A stretch of DNA of 22,357 nt, taken from the IMG/VR virus record IMGVR_UViG_3300022894_000039, positions 1 to 22,357 of that record; one strand, given 5' to 3'. A program made the translations under genes and the position numbers. Positions within the stretch are counted from its first letter, which is position 1, and each line of letters begins with the position of its first letter. This DNA is from a virus. The notes beneath the pieces are model-generated. The model had not been told where the DNA came from. It worked only from the letters and a program-made list of their open reading frames with translations, and ran no database searches. Shown here one piece after another: positions 17,602-22,357 of the stretch.

Positions 17602-17715
17602 GCAGGGTTCGACTCCCTGCATGGGGTGCCCGAGTGGGCCAGCCGTAACGGGTGGCAAGGCGGGCGGTTTCGGAAAACGCGCCGAAGTCTATGAAGTTTG
17701 CAGCAAAGGCACCCC
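17602..17715 (+). other. Structured region with a tRNA T-arm-like hairpin
   Basis: GCAGGG-TTCGACT-CCCTGC (17602-17620) is a perfect 6-bp hairpin whose loop equals a canonical tRNA T loop. Next, GGGGTGCC (17623-17630) pairs with GGCACCCC (17708-17715), enclosing an inner hairpin GCCA-G-CCG-TAA-CGG-G-TGGC and another around GCGGTTT / AAAACGC. No full tRNA can be folded: acceptor and anticodon arms do not fit. It could be an RNA element, a tRNA remnant or only GC-rich coding sequence of the small frame that starts at 17621. Confidence 0.35.
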
Positions 17716-17791
17716 GCCCTTCACCAAGCACCGCGTTAACCTCGAATCCGGGTTGAAGGGAGGGGCAACGTGGGGTAGCGTGGCGGAATGA
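17621..17791 (+). CDS. Possible small protein (56 aa)
   Basis: An ATG at 17621 opens a 56-codon frame whose TGA overlaps the ATG of the next gene as ATGA, which argues for translation. The protein begins MGCPSGPAVTGGKAGGFGKR and continues AEVYEVCSKGTPPFTKHRVN. There is no ribosome site; the T-arm-like hairpin lies directly before the start. The stretch may instead be a noncoding structured element. Confidence 0.35.
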   Translation: MGCPSGPAVTGGKAGGFGKRAEVYEVCSKGTPPFTKHRVNLESGLKGGATWGSVAE

Positions 17792-17925
17792 TTGGCATCC
17801 TGCACCACATGACCGTACCGGAATTGCTGGCCGTACTGGCTGTCAGCCTTGCAGCCGTTTATTTCTTCATCCGTCCCGATATCGGGGACTATTCAGCGAT
17901 TTTCAGGAAAGACAAATCCAGATGA
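17788..17925 (+). CDS. Small single-span membrane protein 1 (45 aa)
   Basis: The ATG at 17788 follows GTGGCGGA. The protein begins MIGILHHMTVPELLAVLAVS, with a hydrophobic span of about 18 residues (LLAVLAVSLAAVYFFI) and a polar, positively charged tail DYSAIFRKDKSR. The topology with the tail in the cytoplasm follows the positive-inside rule. Its stop overlaps the next ATG. Its place at the end of the rightward operon, next to the tail-spike gene, is compatible with a lysis or membrane-linked role, but no holin family is recognised. Confidence 0.55.
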   Translation: MIGILHHMTVPELLAVLAVSLAAVYFFIRPDIGDYSAIFRKDKSR

Positions 17926-18059
17926 TTATTGCCCTGGTCGTCATTGCAGCGCTGGCTGTCCTTTTGATGCTGCCGAGCCCACAGGACAGGCTCATGAAGC
18001 GAGCCGATGCCGAGCGCGACGCGCGGATGATTGGAGACAATACCCCTACCTTTAAATAG
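17922..18059 (+). CDS. Small single-span membrane protein 2 (45 aa)
   Basis: The ATG at 17922 overlaps the stop of membrane protein 1 as ATGA. The protein begins MIIALVVIAALAVLLMLPSP, a short N-terminal hydrophobic span, followed by a charged helix QDRLMKRADAERDARMIGDN. The pair of coupled membrane proteins recalls small phage lysis or membrane genes, but there is no lysin nearby. Its end overlaps the end of the convergent tail-spike gene by eight bases. Confidence 0.55.
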   Translation: MIIALVVIAALAVLLMLPSPQDRLMKRADAERDARMIGDNTPTFK

Positions 18060-20586
18060 TCCCTATAAGCATCTGTTTGTTGTTGTTGCGGTACTTGAGG
18101 TACTGCCATGCAATATCTAGCGCGGCACCTTCGACGCCACCAGCGAACGTATCTCCCGGCGTGTGCCCCCAGCGATTGTTGACCATGATGTAGTCGGCCG
18201 GAGCCACTGCTCCATCTACGGAATTGAACGCATCGTGAAAAGCCCGGATTGCGTTCGCCCACGCCCTGCTTCGCTTGCAATTGCGAAGGAACGCGCTCTG
18301 CCTGCTCAAGCACTCGTAGTTTGTAATGCCCGACAACGTAGCCGGATTCGACATGACCGCCGAACCAGCAGCCGATGAAGATACCGTAGTGCCCTCGGGG
18401 ATGCCGGGGCCATAGAGGAAGTTGCCGACCGTAAGCGTCGGGTTGTTCTGGATGCTGGACAGGGCTGTCGTACCATTGAGGACAGCCGTCCCGTTCTTGG
18501 CGGTCGCGGGATCATTGACCACATGATCCCAGCCACCTTCATACATGATCGTCTTTTTGCCTTGGGCAACGGCTGCGGTCGCAAAATCCGCTAGTTTGAC
18601 CGTGTAGTAATAAATCGACTCTTGCCGATGATCCACTGCACTGACAATGCCGGCGACATACAGGGCGAACGTCGCTTCGTCATTGGCGGTTCCATTCCAT
18701 GCCGTGGCGCAGGTTGCAAGGCTATAGGTGGCGTTCGAATCGTCGTTGTAGACGTAGGCAGCCCACGCAGCCCAGTCGAAATTGCTCATCGGAGTGAAGG
18801 CGTCACCGATGGCGGCATTGTATTGCGTGTTGCCGTTGAATCGGATCACGTTCGGCCCGGTCGCACCGAAGGTGCCTTGGAATCCGAGTACGTATTTTAT
18901 GCGCGGGTCGCCGGGGAAGGCGGCCTTGATCTCTCGGATGGACTGGACGGCACGCAGGCTGGAGTAAGTCGATACGTCAGCGCCGCCGAGTGCAGGCCAT
19001 GTTTGGTACCCAAGTTTCTCCATGTAGTTACACTGAGAAAATCCGGTGTTCCAGGTCTCGTTGCTGTGCTCGATGTACAGGTTACAGCGACTGTCGAGAC
19101 CTGCGTAGGTAACGCCACCGAACGTCCCACCATTCTTGATAGCCGAGACCATATTGACCGGCCAGTTCGATCCGGCGCTATAATCGGGGTCGGACGAGAT
19201 CATCCCTCGATGTGGGATATTGACCCACATGTCGGTGATGCAGCCCATTGCCGCCAGCTCATTGATGAGCGCGGTGCAGACCTCAAGCGGCACGCCGCCT
19301 TGCAGCGTGGCCGACGCGTTTCCGCTATCCTGGCGCGCCAACCATGCTCCGGTCACGGTTGAACTGCAAATGACGTTCTTGTCGAACGTGAACGTCTTGT
19401 ATTGATTCGTAACAAGCCAGTCCGCACCGAAGCGCGAAGCTGGCGAAATACCATCGCCAAAAACCACGGGATAATCACCACGGCCGCCGACATTGAGCGT
19501 GATATACTGGTAGGCGGTCCCGATCGTGAAAGTCGAGTAGCCCGAAGAGGTGTCGATGCCGATCGAATAGCTATCCGCGTCGATCTTGGTAATCGTGCAC
19601 GGCACATTGTGCAGTTGTGTCATGCCGGCCGGTACAGGACTCGGCGTCTGGCCGCACATTTGGTGGATGATGACGTCGCCGGTATTAAATCCATGCGCAG
19701 TCGCGGACACGACACCTGGATTTGCCTTGGTGATCCCACTGACCACCTTCGACGTATTGCCGCCGGTGCTGGCCCCCGTTCGGACCATCCCCGTTCCGAT
19801 CTTGCACGTCACCATTTCGCCGTGCTGCATCGCCCCCGGCGTCTGGAATGTGCCGGTCGAAACTGCGGCGAGGCTCATCTGGTTGGTGCCGGAAGTCGTC
19901 CCGTAAGCCGGTTGGCCGCACCCCATGTTGTTGAACCAGCCTGCATAGGACGGCACGTTGCGATGCTCGAACCGGCAAAGCTGCGAGGCATTGATACACA
20001 GCCAATCCATGAAGCGGATCGCGCTTGGCTTGTAATCGACATAGAGTTGCTTGAAGGTGGTCCGGAATATCTTTCCGGCGTTCATATCTGCCTCATCGTC
20101 GATGAAGCACATCTTGAGGTTCTTGAGGAAACCTCCGGAGCCTCCAGTCGCCGTGACAACCACATTGAGAAGCTGCGGCCCATAAACGCCGGACATGGTC
20201 ACGGTTACGCGGGCTTTTTGCCCCGAAACATTCGTCCACTTGCCGTTCGAATTTTTGGTGTAGGTCGTGCCAGTATTGTTGGTTTCAGTCCACGTCGCAC
20301 CATTGAGGATAATCTGAACCGAGCCGTCGAAATCCCACGTCAGAACATATTCTCTCGTGTACTGATCGACACCAGGGATGCGAGGGCCACCGCCGAAATT
20401 CTGACCACTGGCAGAAGCGTTGTTCGGCCAGCCGTTGGCATCGATCAGTTGATTGAACGTGCTTCCGGTTGTGAACGCCGATCCAGACGGGCTAATGAAC
20501 AAATCGGCCTGCCGCATAAAGTCGATGAACGCATACTCTGACACCGACGGCAGATTAATGTTGATGATGGAGCCCTTAACGGTCAT
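18052..20586 (-). CDS. Tail-spike-like protein with GH-A-type hydrolase features
   Basis: An 844-residue protein, last of the leftward structural operon. Residues 1-150 are a strand-rich head. Residues 160-270 and 370-690 look like a broken TIM barrel: LYIEHSNETWN has a Glu510 in the place of a clan GH-A acid/base, and IMYEGGWDH has Glu683 as candidate nucleophile. Two insertions interrupt it: 280-362 resembles the FCCH-like phage beta domain (GITKANPGVVSATAHGFNTG then DADSYSIGIDTSSGYSTF), and 697-752 a small repeat-like strand domain (NPTLTVGNFLYGPGIPEGTT). Such proteins act outside the cell, degrading capsule or exopolysaccharide for adsorption. The family assignment is from motif memory, not a search. 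Confidence 0.75.
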   Translation of the reverse strand: MTVKGSIININLPSVSEYAFIDFMRQADLFISPSGSAFTTGSTFNQLIDANGWPNNASASGQNFGGGPRIPGVDQYTREYVLTWDFDGSVQIILNGATWTETNNTGTTYTKNSNGKWTNVSGQKARVTVTMSGVYGPQLLNVVVTATGGSGGFLKNLKMCFIDDEADMNAGKIFRTTFKQLYVDYKPSAIRFMDWLCINASQLCRFEHRNVPSYAGWFNNMGCGQPAYGTTSGTNQMSLAAVSTGTFQTPGAMQHGEMVTCKIGTGMVRTGASTGGNTSKVVSGITKANPGVVSATAHGFNTGDVIIHQMCGQTPSPVPAGMTQLHNVPCTITKIDADSYSIGIDTSSGYSTFTIGTAYQYITLNVGGRGDYPVVFGDGISPASRFGADWLVTNQYKTFTFDKNVICSSTVTGAWLARQDSGNASATLQGGVPLEVCTALINELAAMGCITDMWVNIPHRGMISSDPDYSAGSNWPVNMVSAIKNGGTFGGVTYAGLDSRCNLYIEHSNETWNTGFSQCNYMEKLGYQTWPALGGADVSTYSSLRAVQSIREIKAAFPGDPRIKYVLGFQGTFGATGPNVIRFNGNTQYNAAIGDAFTPMSNFDWAAWAAYVYNDDSNATYSLATCATAWNGTANDEATFALYVAGIVSAVDHRQESIYYYTVKLADFATAAVAQGKKTIMYEGGWDHVVNDPATAKNGTAVLNGTTALSSIQNNPTLTVGNFLYGPGIPEGTTVSSSAAGSAVMSNPATLSGITNYECLSRQSAFLRNCKRSRAWANAIRAFHDAFNSVDGAVAPADYIMVNNRWGHTPGDTFAGGVEGAALDIAWQYLKYRNNNKQMLIGTI

Positions 20587-21230
20587 TACGGTCCTCGCAC
20601 GATCGCAGACGCGATGCCACCATTGGCGTGGCCTGACGGAGAGACATCAACCGTCAGGCTGGTTTGCGGGGATCCAACGATCTTATATTCTATGGCCGTG
20701 AAATAGGGCGAGGTGCCGTTTAGAAAAAGCGTATATCCGGCTCCGGCTGCAAGTGCTGTTCCGTCCGCGCGCCAAAATCCAAGAATCATGGAGTTCTGTG
20801 AAGTAGTAGAAACCGTGCAGGGATCACTACCAGCGCCAGCATGGGTAAACGGAAGCGACGAATTAGTATCCCATGGGCTCCCTATCACCTTCGCGCCACT
20901 TACGCAGAGCGCCGATATGGCCGTAAATACGGCCGACGTAGGCGTACATGTAATCGATTCATTGATCAGCGTTGCCGATGCTCGCGCCCACCACACTTCT
21001 AAATTGGACACGTTGGCGTCTGTTGCGTGTTGCGCCCAAACAAGATTTGGGCTGGTAACAACAGTGGGTTGCCCTCCGTTGCTGACAACACAAAGAATGA
21101 CGATGTCGTTTGCGAGCGCCACTGGCAACGTGACTGACGTGGATGCGCCAGACGTAGTATTGCTTGCAACCGCGCCGTTAATCGATGGCGGCTTCTTGTA
21201 CAAGAGCGATTGGGATGCTGAAAGGTTCAT
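20586..21230 (-). CDS. Tail appendage protein (214 aa)
   Basis: The ATG at 21230 overlaps the upstream stop, and the stop shares a base with the next ATG. The protein is strand-rich, with SNTTSGASTSVTLPVALAND, VTSPNLVWAQHATDANVSNL and ISALCVSGAKVIGSPWDTNS, and a low charge, like beta-sandwich tail or fibre proteins. It lies between two structural genes in one tight operon. A SILGFWRADGTALAAG segment resembles lectin-like loops, but no family can be named. A role in tail-fibre assembly or receptor contact is inferred. Confidence 0.65.
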   Translation of the reverse strand: MNLSASQSLLYKKPPSINGAVASNTTSGASTSVTLPVALANDIVILCVVSNGGQPTVVTSPNLVWAQHATDANVSNLEVWWARASATLINESITCTPTSAVFTAISALCVSGAKVIGSPWDTNSSLPFTHAGAGSDPCTVSTTSQNSMILGFWRADGTALAAGAGYTLFLNGTSPYFTAIEYKIVGSPQTSLTVDVSPSGHANGGIASAIVRGP

Positions 21231-21874
21231 CAGGTGCTCTGGATGATCTTGGCGCGAACGGTAAGCACCTCTCCGGAAATCGGGGTGTAGGCGTTCTTGA
21301 CCTTGATGAGATAGCGAAGATTTGCAGAACCAACACAGGTGAACCCAATATTTAGGTTTTGCGCGTGATAATATGAGTTATTGGCGTCGGCGACGAGCGC
21401 GAATGGTACGATTGCAATTCGCAGCTTCGCGTCGGCGTCGGACAGGTTCCATGCGGCATTGTCGTTTACCGCAGTAGCGGCGCTGTCGAAGATGTGCATT
21501 TCCGCCTGAAGCAACGTTCCGGGCACGGCGCTGGACAGAAAATAAATGTCGGTAATGAGGCCAGAGCCTCCAGATGCGCGGGCGGCTCCGGTCAAGGTGA
21601 ATCCGCCCGTGGTCGGAGCCGACGTACTGTCAGCCCAAGTATCATTAGCGGTATAGGCGGTCGTATCGCCCGGCCGGGTAATGTCAGTTGAGCATGTGAC
21701 TTGATACCCGGACGTTGGAACAGCGACGCCGCTGGCAACGCCTTCAATCTTAAGACCGCCGTTTGCCGCGAGCGCCGCCGGCAGCAATGCTACAATCTGG
21801 TCCAGCGTATAGACCGTTCCAGTGCCAGCAGTCGGGATGCCATTCGTCAGGTCAACAGTAGTGATGTGTGCCAT
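21230..21874 (-). CDS. Phage structural protein, tail region (214 aa)
   Basis: The ATG at 21874 is preceded by AGGATTC. The protein begins MAHITTVDLTNGIPTAGTGT and contains YQVTCSTDITRPGDTTAYTA, FTLTGAARASGGSGLITDIY and LRYLIKVKNAYTPISGEVLT. The VTCSTDITRPxDTTAYTANDxW pattern is one I recognise from phage structural proteins near tail genes in several Proteobacteria, where the product is uncharacterised. The protein is mostly beta strand. The neighbours and operon support a virion role. Confidence 0.7.
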   Translation of the reverse strand: MAHITTVDLTNGIPTAGTGTVYTLDQIVALLPAALAANGGLKIEGVASGVAVPTSGYQVTCSTDITRPGDTTAYTANDTWADSTSAPTTGGFTLTGAARASGGSGLITDIYFLSSAVPGTLLQAEMHIFDSAATAVNDNAAWNLSDADAKLRIAIVPFALVADANNSYYHAQNLNIGFTCVGSANLRYLIKVKNAYTPISGEVLTVRAKIIQST

Positions 21875-21877
21875 TTT

Positions 21878-22297
21878 TTAGAATCCTAATATGTAGTAGG
21901 TGGGGACGTAACTGCTGGTTACGGTGAACGAAACGACATTCGACCGAGCACTGTCTGTCGCTTGGTGGTAAATCGAACTTGCTTCATAGTTGCCCCCGGC
22001 CAGCCCCGACGCCGTGAGGGTTATCGTTCCGGCATCGATTTCCGGCTGCGTGATCGTGTGTGCGCCGCTGTCGTAGGCCAGTGTTGACCAGTCGGGGGCG
22101 CCGCTGGCGCGGACCTGAAGTCGGATAGTGTCTCCAGCAGCAGGAGCCGGGGAAAGCAGGAAAGAGAACGTAGTGCCGCTTACCAGGGCGGTCGTGACGG
22201 TCGGCGCCGAGGACGTCCCCGCTCTCCCAAGGGCACCCCCAGACCCAAAGCCGCCCCGCCTGGTAGCGCCCATCGCGCCCATTCCGCCAAGTGCCAT
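21878..22297 (-). CDS. Glycine-rich, Ig/Fn3-like structural protein (139 aa)
   Basis: The ATG at 22297 follows AGGACACATC. Residues 1-28 are glycine- and alanine-rich (MALGGMGAMGATRRGGFGSG, then GALGRAG). Residues 30-135 look like an immunoglobulin or Fn3-like beta sandwich (VTTALVSGTTFSFLLSPAPA, then IRLQVRASGAPDWSTLAYDS). It is probably a virion decoration or tail protein. A terminator lies 13 bases upstream of the start, so this gene begins a transcript or sits behind an attenuator. Confidence 0.65.
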   Translation of the reverse strand: MALGGMGAMGATRRGGFGSGGALGRAGTSSAPTVTTALVSGTTFSFLLSPAPAAGDTIRLQVRASGAPDWSTLAYDSGAHTITQPEIDAGTITLTASGLAGGNYEASSIYHQATDSARSNVVSFTVTSSYVPTYYILGF

Positions 22298-22309
22298 GAT
22301 GTGTCCTAT

Positions 22310-22340
22310 AAAAAGGCCCGGAGCTGGTTAGGCCCCGGGC
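22310..22340 (-). terminator. Leftward intrinsic terminator
   Basis: On the minus strand the stem GCCCGG (22340-22335) pairs with CCGGGC (22321-22316), and a C plus TTTTT follows (22315-22310). It would end a transcript from genes to the right, just before the glycine-rich structural gene. The rest of the sequence to the window end (22341-22357) is too short to assign. Confidence 0.8.
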
Positions 22341-22357
22341 AAGTCTCTCGGAGGGCG

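Noticed and set aside
17552-17630. Complete tRNA around the T-arm-like hairpin
   Set aside because: An acceptor pairing GCACCCT / GGGGTGC can be drawn, but three extra bases separate it from the T stem and no D or anticodon arm fits.
18622-19362. Rightward open frame of 246 codons
   Set aside because: Antisense to the tail-spike gene with no domain pattern; shadow frame.
19402-20541. Long rightward open frame of 379 codons
   Set aside because: It lies entirely opposite the tail-spike gene, is rich in Arg, His and Asp with no recognisable pattern, and has no ribosome site. It is a shadow of the GC-rich coding strand.
1-22357. CRISPR array, insertion sequence or rRNA
   Set aside because: No regularly spaced direct repeats, no transposase and no rRNA sequence were seen on either strand.

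Overview
The window looks like part of the genome of a temperate tailed phage of an alphaproteobacterium, probably a member of the Hyphomicrobiales (Bradyrhizobium, Mesorhizobium or a relative). The evidence is a GC-rich sequence with short, ATGA-coupled genes, a GcrA-like regulator (GcrA is an alphaproteobacterial cell-cycle protein), a lone DnaA domain IV protein, an ERF/YqaJ/NinB recombination set, a tyrosine integrase with an attachment core derived from tRNA-Val(TAC), and tail-fibre or tail-spike genes. No host housekeeping genes are visible. The host assignment is inference.

Layout. (1) Positions 1-4749 hold a leftward replication/regulation operon: small genes, DnaA domain IV protein, GcrA-like protein, winged-helix replication protein, probable helicase-loader-like partner and a DUF6456-like protein. 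Below it is a promoter region with three copies of a TACGC-N7-GCGTA operator, which drives a gene cut by the window edge. (2) Positions 4941-6310 hold a lysogeny-switch-like module. Two divergent helix-turn-helix genes are separated by two copies of a GTTTCCA-N3-TGGCAAC operator, and two more copies lie downstream of a strong terminator, at the start of the rightward early operon. (3) Positions 6357-9749 hold that early operon: small genes, ERF annealing protein, YqaJ-type exonuclease, NinB, HNH protein. (4) Positions 9850-14215 are an accessory stretch of short coupled genes, many with CxxC zinc-binding pairs. It includes an inverted ribbon-helix-helix regulator with its own operator array and a tRNA with a CAU anticodon that overlaps a coding frame. 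(5) Positions 14212-15590 hold an excisionase-like gene, the integrase and the attachment site. (6) Positions 15540-18059 hold an HNH-AP2 endonuclease, further small genes and two single-span membrane proteins. (7) Positions 18052-22357 hold leftward structural genes, ending in an 844-residue tail-spike-like protein with features of a clan GH-A glycoside hydrolase.

How it works together. The operator families suggest three regulatory circuits: the HTH pair controls the recombination operon, an unknown regulator controls the left-end gene, and the RHH protein controls a small accessory operon. ERF, the YqaJ nuclease and NinB would form a Red-like recombination system. The DnaA domain IV and GcrA-like proteins share one operon and could tie phage replication or transcription to the host cell cycle.

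The attachment core carries only the 3' half of a tRNA and has phage genes on both sides with matching tandem arm repeats. That is the structure of an intact attP, so the sequence may come from an unintegrated phage genome rather than an ordinary prophage. The terminase, portal, capsid and lysis genes are not in this window.
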